Position numbers and translations under genes: made by a program
NCBI GenBank assembly: GCA_965216955.1
Contig: CBDCGV010000004.1
Coordinates: 9,006-73,005 of the forward strand
Length of the DNA stretch: 64,000 bases
Source: CBDCGV01 sp965216955
Lineage (GTDB): Bacteria; Bacteroidota; Bacteroidia; Chitinophagales; JADIYW01
Reading direction: 5' to 3'
Shown: positions 16,326 to 24,071 of the stretch, piece after piece
Layout of the letters: each line of letters starts with the position of its first letter
How positions within the stretch are numbered: position 1 is the stretch's first letter
The notes under the pieces: generated by a model
The model's database searches: none
What the model saw: the letters and a program-made list of their open reading frames with translations, nothing else
Told to the model about the DNA's origin: nothing

Positions 16326-17027
16326 CTAACTTTCAACAAATTTATAACCTACTCCTCTAACAGAAATAAAAAAGACAGGTTTTTTAGGGTCTTGTTCAAA
16401 TAATTTTCTAAAATTTAATATGAAGTTATCTATGGTTCTTGTGGAAGGGAAAACATCATATCCCCATACAAACTTTAAGATATCGTGCCGCGAAACCACC
16501 TCATTTTTCCTTTCAATCAACAATTTTAATAATGCTACTTCCTTTTTCGTAAGATCAGCTGTATTTCCATTGACACCATATGCCTTATAAGTTGAAAAAT
16601 TGATTTCATTCTCTCCAAAAGTATAACGCTCTTTCTCTAAAGCAACTCCCCCTCCCTGTGAGATATTTCTTTTTAACAAGGCCCTTACCCTTAAAAGGAA
16701 TTCTTCCAAGTTAAAAGGTTTTGTGAGGTAATCATCTCCCCCTTTTTTGAAACCCATAATTTTGTCTTTTGAGCTATCTTTCGCAGTTAAAAACAAAACA
16801 GGCACTTTGTTATTTGTTAGTCTGACCTGCTCGCAAATAGAGAATCCATCTATTTCGGGAAGCATAACATCCAATATTAAAAGATCAAAATGTTGATCAG
16901 CTATTTTTGACAATGCATCTCGACCATTATCTGTTTTAACAACTTCATAATTCTCTAATTCCAAATTCATTGAAATCACATCTCTTAAACTCTTTTCATC
17001 CTCAACTAAAAATATGCGTTCAGTCAT
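16326..17027 (-). CDS. OmpR-family response regulator
   Basis: A 233-residue two-component response regulator. The receiver domain has the acidic pair VEDE near residue 9, the phosphoacceptor Asp53 (LILDVMLPEIDG), the conserved Thr81 (FLTAKD) and Lys103 (LTKPF). The C-terminal winged-helix DNA-binding domain includes LTKKEVALLKLLIERKNEVVSRHDIL and ends GVGYKFVE, typical of OmpR/PhoB. The start is ATG 17027; an in-frame TTG two codons upstream is not needed. It is flanked by its likely partner kinase (17146-18147) and hemH. Because hemL, this pair and hemH run in the same direction, a role in controlling heme or respiratory genes is possible but unproven. Confidence 0.95.
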   Translation of the reverse strand: MTERIFLVEDEKSLRDVISMNLELENYEVVKTDNGRDALSKIADQHFDLLILDVMLPEIDGFSICEQVRLTNNKVPVLFLTAKDSSKDKIMGFKKGGDDYLTKPFNLEEFLLRVRALLKRNISQGGGVALEKERYTFGENEINFSTYKAYGVNGNTADLTKKEVALLKLLIERKNEVVSRHDILKFVWGYDVFPSTRTIDNFILNFRKLFEQDPKKPVFFISVRGVGYKFVES

Positions 17028-17145
17028 AGGCAAAGTATCTCTTGTTTATTTGTTATTTATTTAAAATTCTTGCTACTCTTACAAATGTTAAAATCAGCAA
17101 ATATGAATCCAAACCTCTCTCAAATTGTCAGCTAAATGTCATATT

Positions 17146-18147
17146 TCATGCGATTGGGAACTCAACACAAAAGGTTGTTTTATTCACTTTATCATCTGAC
17201 ACTCCAATTTTACCATGATGCAGTTCTACAATTTGCTTTACTAAATAAAGTCCTAAACCAGTTCCAATACTAGTTCGTACCTCCTCATTCCCGACCCGGT
17301 AGAACTTCTCAAAAATGCGTTTCTTTTCAATTTCAGGTATTAGTTTCCCTTTATTTGACACCTGTAAATTTGCAATTGACTTTTCAACACTTAAATCTAC
17401 TACAACAGGTCCTTCCGAAACTGAATATTTTAAAGCATTATCTACCAGATTAACCAATACAGAATTCATTAAGGTTTCGTCACCATTGATAATAATATTT
17501 TCTTCTATTCTTGATTGGATCCGTCCTGAATGATTGATTTTATACTTGTCCAGTACATTTATAAAGAGAATAGAAATATTTACCCTCATTCTATTTATAG
17601 ACATCTGACCACTTTCCATTTGTGCAGCAAGCAAAATCTTTTGAACAAGGTTATTCAATCGTGAGAGATCGTTTAAAGAATTATTCAACAAAAGCTGCTT
17701 ATGGTTTTCCTCTAAATTTCTTTTCCCAATAGTCTCAATATTTAGTTGAGCTGACGCAATAGGTGATTTTAGCTCATGTGTAATAGATAATAAAAAATTG
17801 TTTTGTTGATCTGCTAGCTGAAGTTCTTTTACAAATGTTTTACGCAACTTAAAGACTCCAAAAGTAAGTATCAAAAAAAAAGTCAATCCTTCCCCAATTA
17901 TCATCCAATGCTGTTTTTTTTGTTCTGCATTTAAATTAGCCAATTCGTTTAAATACAGCTGATTGGTAGTTTCAGAATTGTCAACATCTACTATTAAATC
18001 GTACAACCGTTTCTTTTCTTCACTAATTTTACTCACCTTATTAAATAGGAGAAAACACCACCAGAATAGGAAAATAAAGATATAGGCCACTAATACATAG
18101 AAGATCAATTGTTGTCTGCTAGAGTGTCTCTTCACTTTTGATTTCAT
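17146..18147 (-). CDS. Sensor histidine kinase
   Basis: A 333-residue membrane sensor kinase. Two transmembrane helices (about 14-36 and 82-99) enclose a short periplasmic loop of about 45 residues that is rich in Asn, Glu and Leu. The HisKA domain carries His124 in SITHELKSPIASAQL, followed by the ATPase domain with NLVDNALKYS (N box), FEKFYR (F box) and GTGLGLYLVKQIV (G2 box). The start is ATG 18147 (MKSKVKRHSS); an in-frame TTG at 18156 is less likely. The small sensory loop suggests sensing through the membrane or a partner protein. It lies between hemL and its cognate regulator gene, 118 bp upstream of the latter. Confidence 0.94.
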   Translation of the reverse strand: MKSKVKRHSSRQQLIFYVLVAYIFIFLFWWCFLLFNKVSKISEEKKRLYDLIVDVDNSETTNQLYLNELANLNAEQKKQHWMIIGEGLTFFLILTFGVFKLRKTFVKELQLADQQNNFLLSITHELKSPIASAQLNIETIGKRNLEENHKQLLLNNSLNDLSRLNNLVQKILLAAQMESGQMSINRMRVNISILFINVLDKYKINHSGRIQSRIEENIIINGDETLMNSVLVNLVDNALKYSVSEGPVVVDLSVEKSIANLQVSNKGKLIPEIEKKRIFEKFYRVGNEEVRTSIGTGLGLYLVKQIVELHHGKIGVSDDKVNKTTFCVEFPIA

Positions 18148-18187
18148 TTCAAACAAAACTGTTTGTCTCTGGTTAACGTAAAATAGT

Positions 18188-19480
18188 TTAATTAAAAACT
18201 TTATCTAATGCATTACACATAATCGAAGCTGTCTCTTCTAAAATTTCTAGATTATGTGCTGAAGAATTGAAGCCCACCTCATATCCTGAAGGAGCAATAT
18301 ATACCCCTTTATCAAGTAAAAAGCTGTGGAATGCTTTGAAGTATTCCATACTGTTGGCATCAATTTTATCCGCCCTATCAATTTTATTTCTAGTACCAAA
18401 AGCCATCCAAAAAATCGAACCTATATTAGAAATGACTACTGGATAATCCTTTTTAAGGATATGATTATTAAGCGTCTGAACGAATTGATCTGTTTGTTTT
18501 TCTACATCATTATAAAACCCTTCTTCCAAACAAATTTCTAATTGTGCTTTTCCTGCAGCCATTGCTACCGGATTTCCACTTAAGGTTCCCGCTTGATAAA
18601 CTGGTCCAAGAGGAGAAATACTATTCATTATTTCATTAGATGCTGCATACGCTCCTACCGGCATACCCCCTCCAATGATTTTACCATATGTGATTATATC
18701 CGGAGCTATATTGTAATATCCTGCAGCCCCCTCAAAACCAACACGAAAACCAGAAATCACTTCATCAAAGATTAATAATGCACCACAATCTTTGGTTATT
18801 TTTCTTAAACGCGCAAGGAACTTTAAATCCTGTAATAACAGTCCATTATTTGCCGGAATCGGCTCAATAATTATTGCTGCTAAATCCTCCTTAATCTGTT
18901 CAACCGCTTTTTCAAGCTTTTCATGTTCGTTCAACGGTAATACTATGGTTTCTGCTGCAAAGGATTTTGGAATTCCTGCCGAAGAGGATTCTCCAAACGT
19001 CACCAATCCTGACCCTGCTTTTACCAATAAGCTATCAACATGTCCATGATAACAACCTTCAAACTTTATGACCTTGTTTTTGCCTGTGTAACCTCTTGCC
19101 AACCGAATGGCCGACATAACCGCTTCTGTACCAGAGCTAACAAATCTTATTTTTTCTATAAACCTATTATTCTGAATTATTAATTCAGAAAGCTCATTCT
19201 CTAACTTCGTTGGCGCACCAAATGAAGTACCATTGCTTACTGCCTCAATTATAGCCTCTTTTACTTTCGGATGGTTATGTCCGTGAATTAGTGGTCCCCA
19301 TGAACAACAATAATCAATATAACGGTTATCATCCTCGTCCCAAATAAAACAACCATCTCCTTTTTTAATAAAAATTGGATTTCCCTTTACTGATTTAAAA
19401 GCTCTCACAGGAGAATTAACCCCACCGGGCATTAAATCTAAAGCCTTTTCATAAAGCTTTTCCGAAGTGTCTCTATTCAT
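18188..19480 (-). CDS. hemL: Glutamate-1-semialdehyde 2,1-aminomutase
   Basis: A 430-residue PLP enzyme that converts glutamate-1-semialdehyde to 5-aminolevulinate, the C5 route to tetrapyrroles. Family motifs: LMPGGVNSPVRAFKSV at the N-terminus, RFVSSGTEAVMSAIRLARG, FDEVISGFRVG, and the PLP-binding Lys267 in TYGKIIGGGMPVGA. The C-terminal YIAPSGYEVGFNSSAH is also typical. Length is standard. The ATG at 19480 overlaps the last 8 bp of the upstream NtrY-like kinase gene, so translation of the two is probably coupled; frameshifts in the kinase gene could therefore affect hemL expression. Confidence 0.97.
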   Translation of the reverse strand: MNRDTSEKLYEKALDLMPGGVNSPVRAFKSVKGNPIFIKKGDGCFIWDEDDNRYIDYCCSWGPLIHGHNHPKVKEAIIEAVSNGTSFGAPTKLENELSELIIQNNRFIEKIRFVSSGTEAVMSAIRLARGYTGKNKVIKFEGCYHGHVDSLLVKAGSGLVTFGESSSAGIPKSFAAETIVLPLNEHEKLEKAVEQIKEDLAAIIIEPIPANNGLLLQDLKFLARLRKITKDCGALLIFDEVISGFRVGFEGAAGYYNIAPDIITYGKIIGGGMPVGAYAASNEIMNSISPLGPVYQAGTLSGNPVAMAAGKAQLEICLEEGFYNDVEKQTDQFVQTLNNHILKKDYPVVISNIGSIFWMAFGTRNKIDRADKIDANSMEYFKAFHSFLLDKGVYIAPSGYEVGFNSSAHNLEILEETASIMCNALDKVFN

Positions 19481-21677
19481 TTTCTTCCCTTAATTTAGGC
19501 AAAGCTATAAAAAATGAAGTTCCTACCCCCTCTTCTGAATCAAACCAAATGCGCCCTTCAGATTTCTCGATGATATTTTTAGAAATTGCTAAACCTAATC
19601 CTGTTCCAGAATTTTTAGTTGTAAAATTCGGCTCAAAAACTTTAAGTGCCTTGTCCTCTGCTATTCCAACACCATTATCCTTGATCTCAATATGATAGAC
19701 TTCTTCTTTATCATACATTGTTACTTCTATAAAACCGAGTGTTTCTTCAGGAATTGCCTGAACTGCATTTTTGAATAAATTATTAAAAACGCGTAAAATT
19801 TGATTTCTATCTGCTATTATATAACAAGGATGATCTGGTAAACTTACTTGAATACTAATATTAGAATGATCTTTAAATATATCTGCTGATGATCTAATAA
19901 TTTTTACCAGCTCAATTTTTTCACGCTGAGCCACAGGCATTTTTGCAAAAGAAGAAAACTCAGAGGCAATATGCGATAGATTATCTATTTGCTCTATAAG
20001 ACGTTGCGAAATATTCATCGTTAATTCTGGAATATTATCACCTCCTTCAGTAATTGCACGCTGTAAATGCTGTATACTCAATTTCATTGGTGTGAGTGGG
20101 TTTTTAATCTCATGAGCGACTTGTTTTGCCATTTCTCTCCAAGCTGTTTCTCTTTCAGATTTCGCTAATAGCTCAGCACTTTCTTCTAGTTCACGAAGCA
20201 TTCTATTATATTCTGCTACCAACAATCCAATCTCATCATTATTTTTCCATTCGATGGGTTTGTTTTTTCTTCCAAGCTGAACCTTACTTAAACTATCTTT
20301 TACTGCAGACAAAGGTGTTGTTATAGAACGCGAAATAAGTGCAGCCACTATGGTTGCAATCAATATTAAAATGACATAAACGTTAACCAATGCTACGATA
20401 AAGTATGAAATGTCAGATCTTAGACTCTTTTGCTTACTGTAATATGGAAAATGTAAATATGCTAGGTTGTTTCCATTACGATTAAATGGCAAATAAGCAG
20501 ATAAATAATTCAGTCTTCCAATTTTTTCTTCCGTAACAAAACGCTGCTTCCCTTTCATATTTAGGTTTAAGTATGCCTTTGGAGATATCACTTTGCTTAC
20601 AAGATTTTTCTTAAAAATATCAGGGTGAGAAGATGCAGTAAGATATCCACTCGTATTATACGCGTTTATGTCCAAAGAGTGGATTTTAGAAAGTCTATCG
20701 ATATTATCATTAATGAATGATATGAAATTTTCCTCATTCTCTAAATCCTTTTCATTGGTTAATGTATTAATATTTTTGAAAATGGTATTTACTTTTCTCA
20801 ACAATCTGCCATTATGATAAGTATCATATTGTTTTTGAAAATAGATCAAAGTAATTAACCCTATAACCATTAGAGACATGAGTACTAAACCAATCATAGA
20901 GGTTTGAATACTTTGTTGTAAGCTTTGTCCTCCTATATGATTTTGTCTTTCAGTTACATGCTCGCTTAATAGATTTAAAACACCGAAAACGCCCATTACA
21001 AGAGTGAAGAAGAGAAAAAAGCAAAAAGTGTAAGAAAAGAATGACATCGTATTGATCGCAGAAGGTATTTTCTGAGTCAGTATTACAACAGATGATTGAT
21101 CTCCTCTATATAATAAGTGATTATAATCGTTTTCTGTATATACGATATATTGCCTTGGGTTCCCTGCATCGAACGTCAGTTTTCCAGTATATTCATAATC
21201 TCCATTACTACTTACCAACTTATCGTTATTATATATGGCATATATTAGGTCATCAAAAATTTCATCGCTTTTAGTCTCCTCAACTAACAATTCGGGATAT
21301 GCACTTGAGGCACTATAAATTTTCGGGATAATCTCTATAAAAAGTATTCCGCGTTCCACATCGTTGTATCTCGCAATTACCTTAGCCATATACTTATGTC
21401 GATTGTTCTTTTCAGGCAGATATCTAAATACATCTGATACTGTAGATAGCCCAATGTTGTTAAACTCATTATTGAGCCTTTCGAAATCGTCATTACCTAT
21501 GCCTTTTAATGGCTTGCCTTCAGTATTAAAAGTATAAAAATTGATATTGTATCGTCGTGCAAAATCTTTGAGATATATCTTTTCAATCCGCTCGTTAATA
21601 TCTCTTCCTGCTAAATAAGGATTTACAAAGTAACGCTTTATAAAGTTGTCCTTCTGCAACCTTTCACCAATCTTCAA
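19473..21677 (-). CDS. NtrY-like histidine kinase, C-terminal fragment of a frameshifted gene
   Basis: This open frame encodes the C-terminal part of a large sensor kinase. The frame is open back to 21929 and reads as real protein there (YASHIIIQNSKLKNF, FDEQKKYAKQLLFERN), but no ATG occurs in that stretch; the first usable start is a TTG at 21677. Parts in the 734 residues: a periplasmic sensory region, two transmembrane helices, a HAMP domain (SRSITTPLSAVKDSL), a HisKA box with His in QVAHEIKNPLTPMKLS, NLFKNAVQAI (N box) and GTGLGLAISKNIIEKS (G2 box). The kinase core is complete. The missing N-terminal half is encoded at 22007-23161 in another frame. It overlaps the hemL start by 8 bp. Confidence 0.8.
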   Translation of the reverse strand: MKIGERLQKDNFIKRYFVNPYLAGRDINERIEKIYLKDFARRYNINFYTFNTEGKPLKGIGNDDFERLNNEFNNIGLSTVSDVFRYLPEKNNRHKYMAKVIARYNDVERGILFIEIIPKIYSASSAYPELLVEETKSDEIFDDLIYAIYNNDKLVSSNGDYEYTGKLTFDAGNPRQYIVYTENDYNHLLYRGDQSSVVILTQKIPSAINTMSFFSYTFCFFLFFTLVMGVFGVLNLLSEHVTERQNHIGGQSLQQSIQTSMIGLVLMSLMVIGLITLIYFQKQYDTYHNGRLLRKVNTIFKNINTLTNEKDLENEENFISFINDNIDRLSKIHSLDINAYNTSGYLTASSHPDIFKKNLVSKVISPKAYLNLNMKGKQRFVTEEKIGRLNYLSAYLPFNRNGNNLAYLHFPYYSKQKSLRSDISYFIVALVNVYVILILIATIVAALISRSITTPLSAVKDSLSKVQLGRKNKPIEWKNNDEIGLLVAEYNRMLRELEESAELLAKSERETAWREMAKQVAHEIKNPLTPMKLSIQHLQRAITEGGDNIPELTMNISQRLIEQIDNLSHIASEFSSFAKMPVAQREKIELVKIIRSSADIFKDHSNISIQVSLPDHPCYIIADRNQILRVFNNLFKNAVQAIPEETLGFIEVTMYDKEEVYHIEIKDNGVGIAEDKALKVFEPNFTTKNSGTGLGLAISKNIIEKSEGRIWFDSEEGVGTSFFIALPKLREENE

Positions 21678-21855
21678 AAATTCAAATTCCTCCGCTATAT
21701 TTCTTTCAAAGAGTAATTGTTTTGCATATTTTTTTTGTTCATCAAAATTTTTCAGTTTGGAGTTCTGAATTATTATGTGAGAAGCATATAAAGAGAGAAT
21801 AGCTAAAATGACGACAACTCTAGTGACACCATAACGAAGCCTATTAAAATAAGGC

Positions 21856-22113
21856 TCACCATATAAGTAGCATATGAAAATAAAGTAGCAAAATATAAAG
21901 ACTAATGGCTCCCAAACGCAATGATTTTCTTATAAACAGACTTATGATAAAACTTAAACCAATATTTAGTATGGCGACTTTATAAAACTTAAATCTCCTA
22001 TTAATTCTAAATAGAATGGAGGATAGCACAAAAAAAGACAAATAAAATAGACTTATAATTAATAAACTTAAAAAAGCTATGTATATCAAGTGTATAAAAA
22101 TTATTAAAGTCAA
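21856..22113 (-). pseudogene. Middle fragment of the split NtrY-like kinase
   Basis: A short frame whose latter part (YLSFFVLSSILFRINRRFKFYKVAILNIGLSFII) forms the transmembrane stretch between the N- and C-terminal fragments of the kinase. The first residues, before the T6 run, and the last ones, after the A4 run, belong to the wrong frame. It is not an independent gene. Confidence 0.6.
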
Positions 22114-23161
22114 AGGAGATAGTAGAGTTTTTAACTAAGCTTTCAGTTATTAAACCGGCTACCGTAAAAAGTACCACGATGATACCATTTGACAATATAA
22201 ATTGAAAGAGAGAGATTATTGATCGGTTCTCTATATCTCTATTTATATTGCTTTTGTTCTTTTTTAAAACGGCAAAGACAATCAATGTTGTCCAAGCAAA
22301 TAAAATTCCTCGTAATAATAACTGAGCCAGTGTTTTACCCCAATACTTAGAGGCATATAAAGAGGGAGAAAAGAAACTAATGTCGTAATTCACTTTTCTT
22401 ATTAGTAAATCCAGGATAATTATAAACGATATTCCAATCAAAATTGCTAACCCCCGAAGACCATTTAAATAGATTAATACTAAGAGCTTACCCAAACCAT
22501 AAAGCATAAATGTGAGGCCCACAAATATTAACCCCCAATTCCACCACTTAATTTCATGATGGCCATGTATACTAGCATCTGTATTTTCTTTGATATAAAA
22601 AAGTGGCTCATTCTCCAAAGTCTCAATAACTCTGTCTTGTTCATCATTGGAAATTTTTATATGTTCTAATTTCTTGCCGAACGAAAAACCAGATTTCAGG
22701 TATCTATTTTCAATATCATAGGTGTAATAAATTGGAATAAGCGCAACTACAATATGGTTGTTAGACAGCTTGTTTTTATAAATGCTATAATACCCATTAT
22801 CATATTTAATAAAGGTGTATTTGTTTCTGAAGAGCCTTCTTATATTTACTGGTATAAGTTGATTTGAAGACCAAAAGACCAATTTTGGTCCTTTATAAAT
22901 TAAGATACTAAAGGGTAAACAAGATAACTCGTTAAGTGTTTTTTCTTGGAGCGTTTCATTCCCTAATATTTTTAGGAGTCTTATGGTGTCATGAACCCAA
23001 GCCTTAGCTTCCTCATGTAGTACATCGATTTCTTCTTGAATTTGCGTTTGTGCGATATTGATATTTATATCCCTTTGTTTGGATGATAAAAAACCAACTG
23101 TTAAAAGCGCAACCCCAATTAAGAATGTAAAAGTATTTGCTAATATTTTCCCTTTTGACAC
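22007..23161 (-). CDS. NtrY-like histidine kinase, N-terminal fragment of a frameshifted gene
   Basis: A 384-residue open frame with ATG at 23161. It starts with a membrane helix (TFTFLIGVALLTVGFLSSKQ), then a periplasmic domain of about 180 residues (from DININIAQTQIQEE to HHEIKWWNWG), then several helices (GLIFVGLTFMLYGLGKLLVLI, LAILIGISFIIILDLLI, LRGILFAWTTLIVFAVL, LSNGIIVVLFTVAGLI). This matches the membrane-sensor N-terminus of large NtrY-like kinases. Residues after YTLDIHSF are out of frame relative to the ancestral protein because of the first shift. Alone it has no kinase domain. A promoter-like TTG-N22-TATATTTG lies just upstream. Confidence 0.75.
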   Translation of the reverse strand: MSKGKILANTFTFLIGVALLTVGFLSSKQRDININIAQTQIQEEIDVLHEEAKAWVHDTIRLLKILGNETLQEKTLNELSCLPFSILIYKGPKLVFWSSNQLIPVNIRRLFRNKYTFIKYDNGYYSIYKNKLSNNHIVVALIPIYYTYDIENRYLKSGFSFGKKLEHIKISNDEQDRVIETLENEPLFYIKENTDASIHGHHEIKWWNWGLIFVGLTFMLYGLGKLLVLIYLNGLRGLAILIGISFIIILDLLIRKVNYDISFFSPSLYASKYWGKTLAQLLLRGILFAWTTLIVFAVLKKNKSNINRDIENRSIISLFQFILSNGIIVVLFTVAGLITESLVKNSTISFDFNNFYTLDIHSFFKFINYKSILFVFFCAILHSI

Positions 23162-23165
23162 TTAA

Positions 23166-23198
23166 CAAATATAGTTCTTAGTTTATGCTTTAACACAA
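23166..23198 (-). promoter_or_regulatory. Promoter-like element before the NtrY-like kinase
   Basis: A TTG (23196-23198, minus strand) and TATATTTG (23166-23173) separated by 22 nt fit the Bacteroidota consensus. The -7 box ends 5 nt before the ATG at 23161, so the message would be leaderless or the match is coincidental in AT-rich DNA. Confidence 0.3.
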
Positions 23199-23201
23199 AA
23201 A

Positions 23202-23966
23202 TTATACTTCTTTTGCTTTGTTCCATAAATCATCCATTTCTTCCAAAGTCATCACCTCTAAATCAAGATTGTGCTCTTTGGCATACTTTTCCATCCATTG
23301 AAACCTACGAATAAACTTTTTATTTGTGAGCTCTAAAGATTTTGCAGGATCAACATTGAGAAATCTACATAGATTTATCAATGCAAAAAAAAGGTCGCCC
23401 ATCTCATCTTCAATATAGCTTTGGTTTTTTAATTCAAAAGCTTCTTTGAGTTCTAATAATTCCTCATCTACCTTATCAAAAACCTGGTCCACTTGTTCCC
23501 ATTCAAAACCTACTTGCTTAACCTTCTCCTGAATTCTAAATGCCTTTGTCATAGCAGGCAAAGATTTTGGGACTCCTTCTAAAATAGATTTCTTGCCTTC
23601 TTTTAATTTAAGCTTTTCCCAGTTTTTCTTTACTTCTTCTTCAGATTCTACTTTAACATCTCCATATATATGTGGATGTCTATGAATTAGTTTATCACAA
23701 ACTTGATTAAGCACCTCTGTAATGTTAAAATCATTGGTTTCAGAAGCAATTTTAGCATAAAAAATGTTGTGTAGCATTAAATCACCAAGCTCTTCTTTGA
23801 TGCCCTTCATATCATTTTCAATGATCGCATCAGAAAGCTCATAGGTCTCTTCAATGGTTAAATGCCTTAAACTTTGAATGGTTTGTTTTTTATCCCATGG
23901 ACATTGCTCCCTTAAATCATCCATAATATTTAGTAGCCTTTCAAAGGCCTGTAGTCTCTTATCCAT
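23202..23966 (-). CDS. mazG: Nucleoside triphosphate pyrophosphohydrolase MazG
   Basis: A 254-residue NTP pyrophosphohydrolase that converts NTPs to NMPs and pyrophosphate. It contains two MazG-type all-alpha domains. The first has CPWDKKQTIQSLRHLTIEETYEL and EELGDLMLHNIFYAKIA, holding the EExxE and ExxD metal-binding residues. The second has FEWEQVDQVFDKVDEELLEL and DEMGDLFFALINL. The start is ATG 23966 (MDKRLQAFERLL); an in-frame GTG at 24002 would add an unconserved extension. The length is typical of the full two-domain enzyme. It lies between the TonB receptor and the kinase gene on the same strand. Confidence 0.95.
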   Translation of the reverse strand: MDKRLQAFERLLNIMDDLREQCPWDKKQTIQSLRHLTIEETYELSDAIIENDMKGIKEELGDLMLHNIFYAKIASETNDFNITEVLNQVCDKLIHRHPHIYGDVKVESEEEVKKNWEKLKLKEGKKSILEGVPKSLPAMTKAFRIQEKVKQVGFEWEQVDQVFDKVDEELLELKEAFELKNQSYIEDEMGDLFFALINLCRFLNVDPAKSLELTNKKFIRRFQWMEKYAKEHNLDLEVMTLEEMDDLWNKAKEV

Positions 23967-24071
23967 TTGATTGCTACACTTAAAAATATTATGAAAATAC
24001 ACTAAAAACTCAGACTATTAAGTAGTCTAACATTCCTTAGCGACAAAAATCTTATTATCTACTAGATAAAT

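Larger units (their letters stand above)
19473..23161 (-). pseudogene. NtrY-like sensor kinase gene split by two +1 frameshifts
   Basis: Three consecutive open frames on the minus strand (23161 to 22007, 22113 to 21856, and 21929 to 19473) read as one protein. Each change of frame equals one extra base. The first falls at a run of six T (plus-strand A, 22070-22075), the second at a run of four A (plus-strand T, 21925-21928). Removing one base from each run gives SFLSLLIISLFYLSFF and FIRNHCVWEPLVFIF across the joints and a continuous 1,228-residue protein, a normal length for Bacteroidota NtrY-like kinases. As written the gene cannot make full-length kinase. Homopolymer sequencing errors are an equally good explanation. 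Confidence 0.7.

Noticed and set aside
24012..24028. Hairpin AGACTA / TAGTCT after the TonB receptor gene as a terminator
   Set aside because: The stem is only 6 bp, mostly A/T, with no T-run; too weak to call.
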